A stretch of DNA of 64,000 nt from Hyphomicrobiales bacterium (GCA_900489925.1 UEHQ01000037.1:1-64000); one strand, 5' to 3'. Shown: positions 48,807-58,309, counted from the first letter of the stretch. Notes: a model not told the origin generated them from the sequence alone. Numbers and translations: made by a program.

Positions 48807-50810
48807 ATGAGCTCAGATCAACCGATCCGCTGGGGCATTATCGGCCCAGGTACCATCGCGCGCACCTTCGCCGACGGCATCGCACACTCGCGCACCGGCA
48901 AGCTCGTCGCGATCGCCACCCGCAATCCTGGCAAGGCCAGCCTCGCCGAGAACTTTCCGGGTGCCCGCATCGTCAATGGCTATGAGGCGCTGCTGACCGA
49001 CTCAGAAGTCGACGCGATCTATATCTCGACGCCGCACACCGGCCATGCCGAGTGGGCCATCAAGGCCATTCGTGCGGGCAAGCATGTGCTCGTCGAAAAG
49101 CCGATCGCGCTGTCGGCCTTCGATGCCGACGCCATCTACCATGAAGCCACGAAGGCTGGCGTCTTTGCCGGCGAGGCCTTCATGTATCGCGTCCACCCGC
49201 AGACGGCAAAGATCGTCGAGCTGGTGAAGAGCGGCGCCATCGGCTCGGTGCGGATCATCCGCTCGAGCTTCGGCTTCAACATGGGCGGCTTCAAGCCCGA
49301 ACACCGGCTGTTTGCCAACGAAACGGCTGGCGGCGGCATCCTCGATGTCGGCGGTTATCCGGTTTCGATGGCGCGACTGATTGCAGGCGCTGCTGAGAAC
49401 AAGCCCTTCCTGGAACCGGAAAAGGTTGCTGGCGTCGGCCATCTCGGCCAGTCGGGCGTCGATGAATGGGCTTCCGCCGTTCTGAAATTCCCGAACGGCA
49501 TCGTGGCTGAAGTATCGTGCTCGATCATGGCGAACCAGGACAACACCCTACGCATCATCGGCTCGGAAGGCCGCATCGAGGTCAAGGACTTCTGGTTTGC
49601 CTCCGGCCACAAGGGCGGCGTCGGCAAGATCGAGATTTTCAAGGGCAACGAGCAGCAGACGATCGAGATCAAGGAAGATCGTTGGCTCTATTCCTTCGAA
49701 GTCGATGCGGCGGGCGATGCCATCCGCGCCGGCCAGAAGGAATTCGCCGCACCCGGCATGAGCTGGGCGGATTCGATCGGCAACCTTCGTGTCCTCGACC
49801 AGTGGCGTTCGTCGATCGGCCTGGAATACAGCGTCGAGAAGGCGGCCAAGCGGACCAGCAACCTTGCCGGCGGCGCCGTGCGCCGGGGCAACAGCATTCC
49901 CCAGCGCCAGATCCCCGGCATTTCAAAGCCGGCATCGGTCGTGACCCTCGGCTTCGAGTTCTTCCCGAACTTTGCAGCTGCCTCGCTTACGCTTGATGCC
50001 TTCTATGAGGCCGGCGGCAATGTCTTCGACACAGCTTTCGTGTATGGCGGCGGCAAGACGGAGAGCATCTTCGGCGACTGGCACACCAGCCGCAACGTGC
50101 CCCGCGAGGAGATCGTGCTGATCGGCAAGGGCGCGCATTCGCCGCTTTGCTATCCGGACGTGATCGCCAAGCAGCTCGACCAGTCGCTGAACCGCCTGAA
50201 GACCGACTATGTCGACATCTATTTCATGCACCGCGACAATACCGATGTCCCGGTTGGCGAATTCGTCGATGCCATGGACGCTGAGGTCAAGCGCGGACGG
50301 ATCCGGGGCATTTTCGGTGGCTCCAACTGGACACGCGAGCGCATGGACGAGGCGGCGGCCTATGCCGCCAAGAACGGCAAGCAGGCGCCGGCAGCATTGT
50401 CGAACAACTACTCGCTGGCCGAGATGCTCGACCCGATCTGGGCCGGATGCGTGACGTCCTCAACCGACGAGTGGAAGCGCTGGCTCGCCGAACGGCAGGT
50501 GCCGAACTTCGCATGGTCCAGCCAAGGCCGCGGCTTCTTCACCGACCGCGCCGGACGCGACAAGCATGACGACGAGGAAATCGTGCGTTGCTGGTACTCC
50601 GATCGCAACTTCGAGCGTCGTGACCGCGCCATCGAGCTTGCGAACAAGCTCGGCCGTAGCCCGATCCATATCGCGCTTGCCTATGTCATCGCCCAGCCTT
50701 TCCCGGTCATTCCGCTGATCGGCCCGCGGACCATCGCCGAGCTCGAGGACAGCCTCTCGGCGCTCGACATCAAGCTGACGCCCGAACAGGTGAAATGGCT
50801 CGAAGCCTGA
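48807..50810 (+). CDS. Fused Gfo/Idh/MocA dehydrogenase and aldo/keto reductase
   Basis: 667 residues in one frame. Residues about 5-335 are a Gfo/Idh/MocA enzyme: GIIGPGTIARTFADG (9-23), the EKPIALS motif near 97 and HRLFANETAGGGILDVGGYPV. Residues about 375-667 are an aldo/keto reductase whose catalytic tetrad is recognisable: Asp and Tyr in FDTAFVYGGG, Lys in LIGKGAH and His in DIYFMHRDN. A linker of about 35 residues joins them. Two coupled redox steps on the imported sugar, possibly with cofactor recycling, would explain the fusion. It is the last gene of the importer operon. Confidence 0.9.
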   Translation: MSSDQPIRWGIIGPGTIARTFADGIAHSRTGKLVAIATRNPGKASLAENFPGARIVNGYEALLTDSEVDAIYISTPHTGHAEWAIKAIRAGKHVLVEKPIALSAFDADAIYHEATKAGVFAGEAFMYRVHPQTAKIVELVKSGAIGSVRIIRSSFGFNMGGFKPEHRLFANETAGGGILDVGGYPVSMARLIAGAAENKPFLEPEKVAGVGHLGQSGVDEWASAVLKFPNGIVAEVSCSIMANQDNTLRIIGSEGRIEVKDFWFASGHKGGVGKIEIFKGNEQQTIEIKEDRWLYSFEVDAAGDAIRAGQKEFAAPGMSWADSIGNLRVLDQWRSSIGLEYSVEKAAKRTSNLAGGAVRRGNSIPQRQIPGISKPASVVTLGFEFFPNFAAASLTLDAFYEAGGNVFDTAFVYGGGKTESIFGDWHTSRNVPREEIVLIGKGAHSPLCYPDVIAKQLDQSLNRLKTDYVDIYFMHRDNTDVPVGEFVDAMDAEVKRGRIRGIFGGSNWTRERMDEAAAYAAKNGKQAPAALSNNYSLAEMLDPIWAGCVTSSTDEWKRWLAERQVPNFAWSSQGRGFFTDRAGRDKHDDEEIVRCWYSDRNFERRDRAIELANKLGRSPIHIALAYVIAQPFPVIPLIGPRTIAELEDSLSALDIKLTPEQVKWLEA

Positions 50811-50845
50811 CGCCTTCCGTCAGCTGAGACCAACCAAACGGGAGA

Positions 50846-50875
50846 ACGGGTCCACGACATCGTGGGCCCGTTTTT
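50846..50875 (+). terminator. Intrinsic terminator of the CUT1 operon
   Basis: ACGGGTCCACG (50846-50856) pairs with CGTGGGCCCGT (50861-50871) through eleven pairs including one G-U, around an ACAT loop, followed by TTTTC. It lies 35 bases after the fused oxidoreductase stop. Confidence 0.9.
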
Positions 50876-50992
50876 CGTTCCCGCGCACCGGAAGAGCGCA
50901 CTGTCTGGAGTAGGGGGGGCTTGAGGGGTATAGTGCGGCGCTTCAGGTCGGGTCGCGGCCTTCACCCTGCTATCAAGAAGGGGAAGCAACCC

Positions 50993-51331
50993 ATGCAACG
51001 ACTGGCATCGATCGCAACACCCCTTGCGTTGATCGCGCACATCGCCGTGGCCCAGGAGCCCGTCATCGGCATATGGAAGACGCAGGTGGGGACCACCGCG
51101 GCAATCGACGAGTGCGCGCAAGGTTTCTGCATCACCATGAAGACAGGCGATCATGCGGGCCAGCAGATCGGCACGTTCCAGGGCAAGAACGGCAACTTTA
51201 CCGGCACCATTGTCGAGCCCGACAGCAAGAAGACCTTCACGGGCGTCCTGGCCGTTTCCGGCGACACCGTTCGGATGAAGGGCTGCACCATGAAGGTGTT
51301 CTGCGTATCTCTGGTCTGGAAACGGCTGTAG
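50993..51331 (+). CDS. DUF2147-family secreted protein
   Basis: 112 residues from ATG 50993 with an AAGGGGAAG site. The signal peptide is MQRLASIATPLALIAHIAVA-Q. The mature DUF2147-type beta fold begins EPVIGIWKTQVGTTAAIDEC and ends with the characteristic KGCTMKVFCVSLVWKRL. Two cysteine pairs are likely disulfides (DECAQGFC, GCTMKVFC). It is periplasmic or exported; the role is unknown. Some relatives lie beside stress genes. Confidence 0.82.
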   Translation: MQRLASIATPLALIAHIAVAQEPVIGIWKTQVGTTAAIDECAQGFCITMKTGDHAGQQIGTFQGKNGNFTGTIVEPDSKKTFTGVLAVSGDTVRMKGCTMKVFCVSLVWKRL

Positions 51332-51352
51332 CGTCAGCCGTTTCCAAGTGCG

Positions 51353-51658
51353 CTAGCGCTTAAGGCCCTCGATGACGCCCTGATATTCGGCGGCGATCGA
51401 AATTGCCGCTTTTGCGACCACAGGATTGATCGATTTGCGATCGATTGCGTCGGAGCAAGCCTCGAACACCCCGCGCAACTCCCGCTCGAGCGAAGACAGC
51501 TCCGGATATTGCTCCACAAGAAGCTGAGGAAGGATTTTTGCTTTTGTCTTCATTGACTTGGCACTGAGCAATATGTCCGAGCTGGCAACGGTAGCATCAC
51601 GGATAGCCGCTTCGAGTTCTCCGGCGGCACTGACGATGTCGTTGATCAAGACTGTCAT
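51353..51658 (-). CDS. Conserved small helical protein of unknown function, 101 residues
   Basis: From ATG 51658, with a GGAGGGG site three bases upstream, the protein begins MTVLINDIVSAAGELEAAIRDATVASSDILLSAKSMKTKAKILPQLL. It is predicted all-helical, acidic and without signal or membrane segment. I do not recognise the family. It is convergent with the DUF2147 gene, from which 21 bases separate it. Confidence 0.6.
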   Translation of the reverse strand: MTVLINDIVSAAGELEAAIRDATVASSDILLSAKSMKTKAKILPQLLVEQYPELSSLERELRGVFEACSDAIDRKSINPVVAKAAISIAAEYQGVIEGLKR

Positions 51659-51968
51659 TTTCCCCTCCAAACGAATGGAACTACATCAGTTACCATGCAT
51701 GCCTCGTGCCAAACTGATGGGGGAGCCCGCAAAGCTTACACCTGCCAGCGCTCGGCATATTGCAGACCATCACAGTCCTCGCTGCCAACAACTTTCGGTG
51801 TGGCCGACGAGCCTGCTCACTTTGAGCCGTTCAAACGCTCGCTTTGCAGATACTTGACCGACCATCGGAGTGGGCGATGAGGTGCGTTTCGGTCATCGGG
51901 ATGGCGGCCAGAATGGAAGGCAGAAGGTGTCGCAACGACCTCGCCGAGTGCGACACCGGCTTCACCAT
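51659..51968. other. Intergenic region, no supported gene
   Basis: The 310 bases between the small helical protein gene and the SDR gene (both minus strand) contain only short open frames without ribosome sites or recognisable product. I saw no terminator or repeat that I can support. Confidence 0.5.
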
Positions 51969-52727
51969 TCAGAGCAGACGTACCGACATGCCCCCATCTA
52001 CGATCATAGGACTGCCGGTCATGAACTGGGACCGGTCCGAGAGAAGGAAAAGCGCAGCCTGAGCAATCTCCGAAGCAGAAGCCATCCTCTTCATCGGGTG
52101 CAGGCCAGAAACGAACTTCAACGCATCCGGATTGCCTTCGCCACCTGCGGGGGTGACGGTGCCTCCGGGCAAGAGTGCGTTAATCCGGATGCCGTCAGCA
52201 GCGTGTTCAGAAGCAAGCGATTGCACGAGCCCATTCAGCCCCGCCTTAGAGGCGGCGTAGGCTCCCATACCAGGCAGCCCGCCATTGCTGAACCCCACGA
52301 AAGAGGAGGTGAAGACAATGGAACCGCCGCCCTGTTCCTTCAGGGGCGGAACTTGCGCTTTGGCAGCCCAGAACGCGCTGGTCAGATTTGTCGCAATTAC
52401 CGTATTCCAGTTGTCGATGGACATCTCAGGCACTGCAATCATATCGCCGACTGTCCCGACATTATTGAACGCGCCATTCAGGCTGCCGAAGCTCTGAAGA
52501 GCCAAGTCTGTCAACATGGCAAGATAGGCTCCATCAAGCACATCGCCTGAGCGCCAGACTGCTCGACCGCCGCTTCTGGTGATATCCTCCGCCACTGAAC
52601 GGAGTTCGTCAGGCCGTCTGGCCGCCAAAACGACGCTAGCACCCTCGGATGCAAATAATCTCGCGGCGGCAGCTCCAATCCCGCTGCTTGCTCCGGTGAC
52701 GATGATTGTCTTGTTTGTCAGTTCCAT
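51969..52727 (-). CDS. Short-chain dehydrogenase/reductase
   Basis: 252 residues from ATG 52727 behind AGGAGGTAGAG; the longer frame is rejected. SDR features: TGASSGIGAAAARLF (11-25), the NNAG position reads NNVG (near 88), the catalytic Ser in VFTSSFVG, Tyr-x3-Lys in AYAASKAG and PMIVDGG at the C-terminus. NNVG instead of NNAG occurs in a minority of SDRs. It is a single gene; the substrate is unknown. Confidence 0.88.
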   Translation of the reverse strand: MELTNKTIIVTGASSGIGAAAARLFASEGASVVLAARRPDELRSVAEDITRSGGRAVWRSGDVLDGAYLAMLTDLALQSFGSLNGAFNNVGTVGDMIAVPEMSIDNWNTVIATNLTSAFWAAKAQVPPLKEQGGGSIVFTSSFVGFSNGGLPGMGAYAASKAGLNGLVQSLASEHAADGIRINALLPGGTVTPAGGEGNPDALKFVSGLHPMKRMASASEIAQAALFLLSDRSQFMTGSPMIVDGGMSVRLL

Positions 52728-53037
52728 CTCTACCTCCTGATTACGATGCAGGAGATGGCTATTACTCCTTCCCATTCGTCGCCACCCGTTTCCTGTCAGT
52801 GCGGACGTCCGCTTAGCCGAGGGAAACTCATAATTTTTTGGCGCCAAGAGGATCTTGGCTCTTGCCGGGAATGAGCCAACGACAACTCAAGCTGTTCGCC
52901 AAATCTAAGTGTTGTCTACTTTGACTTCGAGTTTCCGAATGGTACTTCTCAGGGCGTGCTGGAATCTTGGGATCGGGCACATTAGAGCGAATGACAATCT
53001 GGAAGGGCGGGGATCCGGATCTCGCAACAAACGATCG
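52728..53037. other. Intergenic region upstream of the SDR gene
   Basis: 310 bases between kup and the SDR gene, both on the minus strand. It should contain the SDR promoter. No convincing gene or intrinsic terminator is visible. Confidence 0.45.
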
Positions 53038-54939
53038 CTAGATCACGGTCTGAAGGCCGAGCTCAACAACCCTCCCGGTTGGAAGCCCGAAGTAGTCTGT
53101 GGCGTTGCCGGCGTTCTGGGCAAGCACGATGAATAGACGGTCCTGCCAGAAAGGCATCCCACCCTTCTTCGAGGGAAGGATGGTCCGTCGCGACAGAAAA
53201 AACGAGGTCGACATGATATCGAACTTCAGTCCAAGCTTGCGGCCGAGCACCAACGCCCGCGGTATGTTCGGCGTTTCCATATAGCCGAACGTGATCACCA
53301 ATCGGCTGAACAGCGGACTGAAGCTCTCAAGGAAGATTTTCTCGTCATCAGGGACAAACGGCTCCGTCGCAGTCACCACACTCAGGATTATGTTGTGCTC
53401 GTGAAGGACCTTGTAGTGCTTTAGGCTGTGCAACAATGCGGTAGGCGCACCTTCGACGTCGCTCGTGAGAAAAACGGCGGTTCCCGGAACAGTCAAAGGC
53501 GGTTTTTTGGCCAGCCGGTGAATAATGCCCTCGAGCGGAACTTCGTCGGCCCGCGTTCGAGCGGACAACAGTCGTCGTCCTGCCATCCACGTCTGCATGA
53601 TGAGGCCCATGGCGCATGCGACGGTGACCGGGACCCAGCCACCGTCCGGAAATTTGGCGACATTTGCCACGAAGAAGCCGGCGTCTATCAGAAAGAGCGG
53701 GACAATCACCACTGCGGTGCTCGCGGCTCGCCATTTCCAGACCTTTCTCATCACCACGTACAGCAACACGCTGGTGATCAGCATCTCACCGGTAACAGCG
53801 ATCCCGTAGGCCGCCGACAATCCACTGGAATTCCTGAAATTCAGAACCAGCGCCACGACGAATACGAAAAGCATCGCGTTCACTTGCGGCATGAAGATCT
53901 GGCCGGAGTGCGTTTCAGACGTATGCAGGATCTGGAGGCGGGGCAACAAGTTGAGATGCATCGCCTGACGCACCAGGGAATAGGCGCCAGAGATGACCGC
54001 CTGACTGGCGATCACGGTAGCGGCCGTTGCAAGACATACGATCGGCACGCGCGCCCATTCAGGATGCATGCTGAAAAACGGATGCCCTGCCATGTCGGGG
54101 TTCGCAAGCACGAACGCGCCTTGTCCAAAGTAGTTGAGAAGCAGGCATGGGAACACGAGCAAGAACCACGCCGTTACGATCGGTCGTCGACCAAAGTGAC
54201 CCAGATCGACGTAGAGCGCCTCGGCCCCCGTGACAGCTAGGAATACCGCACCAAGAACGGCAATCGCGTGTCCGACGTTGTGCGATGCATACAGCAATCC
54301 ATGGAGTGGATTGATGGCGCTGAATATCTCGAGATCATCGAGAATATGAATGGCACCGCTTACTCCGAGAACCACAAACCACAGCGCCATGACAGGCCCG
54401 AACACGGATGCAACGCCGCCTGTGCCGAACCGTTGAACAAAAAACAAAACGGCAATGATGGTAACGGTGATCGGCACAATCCAGGCGGAAAGTGCCGGAG
54501 CGACAACTTGTATTCCTTCCACCGCCGAAAGGACGGAGATCGCGGGAGTGATGATCGCGTCCCCGAGAAAAAGCGAAGCGCCTGCGACACCCAAAACGAG
54601 AATCCACGTTGGTTTCCCGGCGAAACTCTGACGCGCAAGCGTCATCAAAGAAAGCGTCCCGCCTTCGCCGCGATTGTCCGCCTTGAGAACGAACGTCACG
54701 TACTTCACGGTGACGACGATCGTCAGGGCCCACACGATCAACGAAAGGATGCCGAGCACGTTCTCGCGGTGCGATCCTGATCCTGCCGTTGCGTGTAGAG
54801 CTTCGCGAAACGCATAGAGTGGGCTGGTCCCTATGTCGCCATATACGACACCAAGAGCCGCCAGCACCAGCGATGGAAGGCCGCTTCGAGTTTCAATCTC
54901 AAGTTCTGGATCTTCGGATCGAAGTTGCGGGTATGTCAC
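53038..54939 (-). CDS. kup: Kup-family low-affinity potassium transporter
   Basis: 633 residues with a GTG start at 54939 and AGGA eight bases upstream. Family signature ALGVVYGDIGTSPLYAFREALHA (about 32-54) opens the first of about twelve membrane helices. Further Kup motifs are DNRGEGGTLSLMTLA and NYFGQGA. A C-terminal cytosolic region follows from about 470 (GTAVFLTSDVEGAPTALLHSLKHYKVLHE), which is also Kup-typical. It is a proton-coupled potassium importer in the inner membrane. Kup paralogues are common on rhizobial replicons. Confidence 0.95.
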   Translation of the reverse strand: MTYPQLRSEDPELEIETRSGLPSLVLAALGVVYGDIGTSPLYAFREALHATAGSGSHRENVLGILSLIVWALTIVVTVKYVTFVLKADNRGEGGTLSLMTLARQSFAGKPTWILVLGVAGASLFLGDAIITPAISVLSAVEGIQVVAPALSAWIVPITVTIIAVLFFVQRFGTGGVASVFGPVMALWFVVLGVSGAIHILDDLEIFSAINPLHGLLYASHNVGHAIAVLGAVFLAVTGAEALYVDLGHFGRRPIVTAWFLLVFPCLLLNYFGQGAFVLANPDMAGHPFFSMHPEWARVPIVCLATAATVIASQAVISGAYSLVRQAMHLNLLPRLQILHTSETHSGQIFMPQVNAMLFVFVVALVLNFRNSSGLSAAYGIAVTGEMLITSVLLYVVMRKVWKWRAASTAVVIVPLFLIDAGFFVANVAKFPDGGWVPVTVACAMGLIMQTWMAGRRLLSARTRADEVPLEGIIHRLAKKPPLTVPGTAVFLTSDVEGAPTALLHSLKHYKVLHEHNIILSVVTATEPFVPDDEKIFLESFSPLFSRLVITFGYMETPNIPRALVLGRKLGLKFDIMSTSFFLSRRTILPSKKGGMPFWQDRLFIVLAQNAGNATDYFGLPTGRVVELGLQTVI

Positions 54940-55411
54940 CGGGACGTCCTAATGGGAAGAAGGGCGAAGTGTCGAGCCTGATGATACCGCTGAGAACGCA
55001 AATGTCCCATCAGATCGCCATGTCAAGAATCGTTCTGCACCGGTTTTGTGCTGGTCCCGGTTTGGACCGTCGATGGATTAAAGGTCTTGGTGACCTGATA
55101 TCACACCGGCGATACAACCAGGACCGAAATGGTGACAAGCAACAGACACATCATCCCGATCACGACGGTCACGGCGATTGCGGTCGAGTGTTTCTGGTCC
55201 ATACGATGAAAAATAACAACGAAGAAGCCCGGTTCTCATGCGGCGCCTGGCCGCGTCGCTGCGACCTCTCGGTGCTGGTGGCGATAAGTGCTATGCATAT
55301 ACCGCGCTGCGGGCGATACGAGGATCGCTCATTATCATGTCGCACCCCAAGAATATCCGCCACCTGCCGGAGTGGAGACCTCGACGTCGCTGCCGTGCGG
55401 TTCCGCTGCCA
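54940..55411. other. Intergenic region upstream of kup
   Basis: 472 bases between the PNPOx-like gene and kup. Apart from the 33-codon hydrophobic frame listed separately I see no gene. The kup promoter should lie here. Confidence 0.45.
55101..55202 (-). CDS. Possible 33-residue single-span membrane protein
   Basis: ATG 55202 to TGA gives MDQKHSTAIAVTVVIGMMCL followed by LLVTISVLVVSPV: a short polar N-terminus and one 22-25 residue hydrophobic segment. This looks like a genuine membrane mini-protein, but there is no clear ribosome site. It lies about 160 bases upstream of kup on the same strand, reminiscent of small subunits of potassium systems, though I see no similarity to KdpF. Confidence 0.3.
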   Translation of the reverse strand: MDQKHSTAIAVTVVIGMMCLLLVTISVLVVSPV

Positions 55412-55984
55412 TCAAGGGTTGACCCAGCGGGAGGCAGTCAGAACGCCGGCATTGTCATAATCAAGGATAGCACGGCGGTTAGTGGGCTTCCCCAATTCAA
55501 ACCAGTCTAAGGACTCGGCCTGGAAAAGTACGACGCCGAAGAATGCCTTTCCGTCAGCGTCTGCGCCTGATGTGAAGGAATTGATCTCATCTTGGTTAGG
55601 CTCGTCCCCCGGGGGACCGCCGGCATATGTGCTTCTCGTCCAAGAGGAGAGTTTGCTCCATGCGTGGTTGGCCAGATCGCTGCCTGGGGGATGTAGGCGA
55701 ACGGTCCCGGAGAGCCGAAGTTGAACACGGGCTGACGCACAGAATCCCAGAATCGTGGCGATGGGATTATTGGATAGCTCGACCCACTTCTGGCTGCGCG
55801 TATCCGTGTGAATTTCCACAAGGCGCTCTAGTCTGTCCACCCGTCGGAGCACAACGACGCGTGCCTGCGGACGGCCACCCCGATCGACAGAACACAGATC
55901 GATGAATCTGAACCCCGATTGCGGGTCCTCCGGCGCGCCTTCAAGGGCCAACCAGGCGGAGCTATCCACCTCTTCAAGTCTCAT
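55412..55984 (-). CDS. Pyridoxamine 5'-phosphate oxidase-like FMN-binding protein
   Basis: 190 residues with the split-barrel PNPOx fold: FRFIDLCSVDRGGRPQARVVVLRRVDR (near 25-51), LVEIHTDTRSQKWVELSNNPIATILGF and a C-terminal AESLDWFELG. The conserved phosphate-binding arginines R42 and R47-R48 are present, so flavin binding is plausible. It is shorter than true PdxH (about 210-220) and lacks the C-terminal RL-P tail, so a general flavin reductase-like role is likelier than vitamin B6 synthesis. Confidence 0.75.
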   Translation of the reverse strand: MRLEEVDSSAWLALEGAPEDPQSGFRFIDLCSVDRGGRPQARVVVLRRVDRLERLVEIHTDTRSQKWVELSNNPIATILGFCASARVQLRLSGTVRLHPPGSDLANHAWSKLSSWTRSTYAGGPPGDEPNQDEINSFTSGADADGKAFFGVVLFQAESLDWFELGKPTNRRAILDYDNAGVLTASRWVNP

Positions 55985-56096
55985 CGTTCGGCGTCCACTT
56001 CACGTTCTCCGGAGACGGATAATCACAATTAGTCAGCCATTGCCCATGGAGAAAATTCAACCGGACAGCCCCCAGGTGGGTTGTCGCTCTGTGCGA

Positions 56097-56864
56097 TCAC
56101 GGAACCAGGAAGCGGCTGAGATACTCGAAGCTGCGCTTGGCGAAATCCGCAGGATCCTTTGGGTTGTCGTGCTCCACCACGAGCGTCCGGGCCCCGCAAC
56201 GTATGGCCTCCCGCCACAAGCTTGGCCAGATAAGCACTCCGGCGCCGACGTCTGTCCACCCACCCTGATCCACGTTCGCTCCTTCGGGCGCTCTGTCCTT
56301 GACATGAGCGGAGGCAAGAAGGCCCTGAAAGCGTCGCAGCCATTCCGAAGGACTGGCACCTGCGTTGTGAATCCAGCCTATGTCCGCCTGCCAAAGCAAC
56401 CTGCTTCCTCGCGCGGCGTCGAACAGTACGTCTAGTCCGCAGCGCGCGCCAGGCTTTGCGGTCAGCCCCGCGGATTTGTTGTGGTAACCAAACCCAATTC
56501 CCTTGGCTCCAAGCAACTCTGCAACCGCGGCAAGATCGACGCCCAATTTCCTCCAGGCAAGTTCTCCTTGTCCATGGAACGTTCGCGAAGGGTGGGGTGC
56601 GAAGAGCGTTTCAATGCCGCACTCCTCGCAAGCATGGATGAGTTCGTGGGGCTTCACCTGGAGGGACTCGAGGGAGACGTGGGCCGTTGGAGCCTCAAGC
56701 CCGTAACGGCGCAACCCGTCGGCCAGTGCGCCGTTGTCCAGCAGGTGGCTTTCGAGTGGCTCGACGAAGTGAAACCCGGCAGATGCGGCTGCACGGAGCT
56801 GATGATCAAGCGGACCGAGTTCCCTCATCGAGAAGAGTTGCAGGGATAGCTTCAGTTGCGTCAT
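56097..56864 (-). CDS. Xylose-isomerase-like TIM-barrel sugar isomerase/epimerase
   Basis: 255 residues, AP-endonuclease-2/sugar epimerase fold. Visible metal-site candidates are Glu in FHFVEPLES, His in GFGYHNKSAG, Asp in WQADIGWIHN, His in ASAHVKDRA and Glu in LVVEHDNPKDP. It begins MTQLKLSLQLFSMRELGPLDHQLRAAASAGF, typical of the family. It probably interconverts sugars or cyclitols. It stands alone beside exonuclease III, so no pathway is indicated. Confidence 0.82.
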   Translation of the reverse strand: MTQLKLSLQLFSMRELGPLDHQLRAAASAGFHFVEPLESHLLDNGALADGLRRYGLEAPTAHVSLESLQVKPHELIHACEECGIETLFAPHPSRTFHGQGELAWRKLGVDLAAVAELLGAKGIGFGYHNKSAGLTAKPGARCGLDVLFDAARGSRLLWQADIGWIHNAGASPSEWLRRFQGLLASAHVKDRAPEGANVDQGGWTDVGAGVLIWPSLWREAIRCGARTLVVEHDNPKDPADFAKRSFEYLSRFLVP

Positions 56865-56904
56865 GTCTGCCTCGTTGCTCCTGCCACCTTACCGCTCGAT
56901 GTAT

Positions 56905-57702
56905 TCACATTCGAGCCGCATTCCCGCTCGCAAGGTCGAGTTCTATCATGACTGGAGCATGATCGCTCGTGTGCACCCAGCTTCGCGGCTCCCGACGGAC
57001 GCTTGCGCTACGAAGCATAAGTGCGGCGCTTGGCGATAGCAGGAAATGATCGATCCGCAAGCCGGCATTTCGCTCAAAGGAATTCCGCCAGTATTTCCAG
57101 AACGTATAGATGCGCTCGTCAGGATGAAGATGGCGAATGGCGTCCGTCCACCCCTGCGCGACGAGCTTCCCATAGGCCATGCGGACTTCCGGGCGGAATA
57201 GCGCGTCGTTTTCCCAACGCTCGGGCTTGTACACGTCGAGGTCGGTGGGCGCGACGTTGAAGTCGCCGACGAGGAGGATGGGAACTTCGAGTTCCAGTAG
57301 TTCGGCAGCGTAGGTATGCAGTCTGCGAAACCAGCTAAGTTTGTAGTCGAACTTCGGTCCGGGTACTGGATTGCCATTGGGAAGGTAGAGGCAACCGACG
57401 AGGATGCCGTGTACCACAGCCTCGATATATCGACTTTGGCTGTCATCCGGGGCGCCCGGCAATCCTCGCCGGGTCACAACAGGCGTGGCGTCGCGCGCGA
57501 GGATTGCCACGCCGTTCCAGCCTTTCTGGCCATGCCAGATGGCTTCATAACCGGCCTTGTTTATTTCCTTGATTGGAAACTTCGAGGCTTCCGTCTTCAG
57601 TTCCTGCAAGCAAACCACATCCGGCACATCTTGCTTCAACCACCGCAGCAGGATTTCCAACCGGCCATTGATGCCATTGACGTTGTAGGTGGCGATCTTC
57701 AT
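56905..57702 (-). CDS. xthA: Exodeoxyribonuclease III
   Basis: 265 residues, endonuclease/exonuclease/phosphatase fold. Catalytic elements: Asn7 in TYNVNGI, Glu in CLQELKTE (near 35), GDFNVAPTDLDVY (near 147) with Asp-x-Asn, and the terminal HTSDHAPVMIEL with the Asp-His pair. It repairs abasic sites and removes 3' blocks. A second chromosomal copy is usual in rhizobia, so this may be a paralogue. It has an isolated position between unrelated genes. Confidence 0.93.
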   Translation of the reverse strand: MKIATYNVNGINGRLEILLRWLKQDVPDVVCLQELKTEASKFPIKEINKAGYEAIWHGQKGWNGVAILARDATPVVTRRGLPGAPDDSQSRYIEAVVHGILVGCLYLPNGNPVPGPKFDYKLSWFRRLHTYAAELLELEVPILLVGDFNVAPTDLDVYKPERWENDALFRPEVRMAYGKLVAQGWTDAIRHLHPDERIYTFWKYWRNSFERNAGLRIDHFLLSPSAALMLRSASVRREPRSWVHTSDHAPVMIELDLASGNAARM

Positions 57703-58072
57703 GTGGCTCCGATCGTAGCGACGCGGTACCGGACAGGTGGGGCGCTCGTCTGCCGCTTCGTTGGCCGCAGCGGGAAACCGGAAAAACCGCCGCGTTCGCC
57801 ATCCCTGTCGCGTCCGGTTGACACGGACCGCGCTCGTTGTGGGAATGTCGAACTATGGCGAAGGTTCCGCAAGTGCACAGCATGTTAAACTCGCTCCGCC
57901 ATTTGGAAGCCTTCGGGTTGCGTTTGATGACCTGCCGGGTGGCATCCAACGCGTCGTCGTTTCTGTGAACGCCAAGTCCATGACGAGGGGCGGCATCGTG
58001 CCGCGACGGCCCGCGTTCATTCTTGACGGTGTTGGGCAGAGCGCTAGGTTACGTTGCTTGGAGGATATGCCA
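57703..58072. other. Divergent intergenic region, no supported gene
   Basis: 370 bases between xthA and the divergent small gene at 58073. A frame continues upstream of that gene but has no ribosome site, and its translation is unlike a protein. No other feature is evident. Confidence 0.45.
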
Positions 58073-58309
58073 ATGGCCCCGCGCGTGGATCATAATTTCC
58101 GAATGCTGGCAGAAGCGGTGAATGCTTGGTTCGCCTATTACGAAGTCGAACCGCACGAGCAGGCATACGAGGCGCTATCGACGGCGGCCCTCTCGCTCTA
58201 CCATCAGGGCCATCGCAACCTCGACGATCTCTCAACCATGCTGATAGGCACCCACGTCGGCCCATGGGCCGTACGCGTCAATGCGCCTTCATCCGATGGC
58301 GTACACTGA
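58073..58309 (+). CDS. Small conserved rhizobial protein, 78 residues
   Basis: From ATG 58073, eight bases after GGAGG, the protein begins MAPRVDHNFRMLAEAVNAWFAYYEVEPHEQAYEALSTAALSLYHQGHRNLDDLSTMLIGTHVG. ATG 58067 is too near the ribosome site. It is helical, soluble and His-rich. I do not recognise a named family. It is followed on the same strand by another small gene after 59 bases. Confidence 0.65.
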   Translation: MAPRVDHNFRMLAEAVNAWFAYYEVEPHEQAYEALSTAALSLYHQGHRNLDDLSTMLIGTHVGPWAVRVNAPSSDGVH

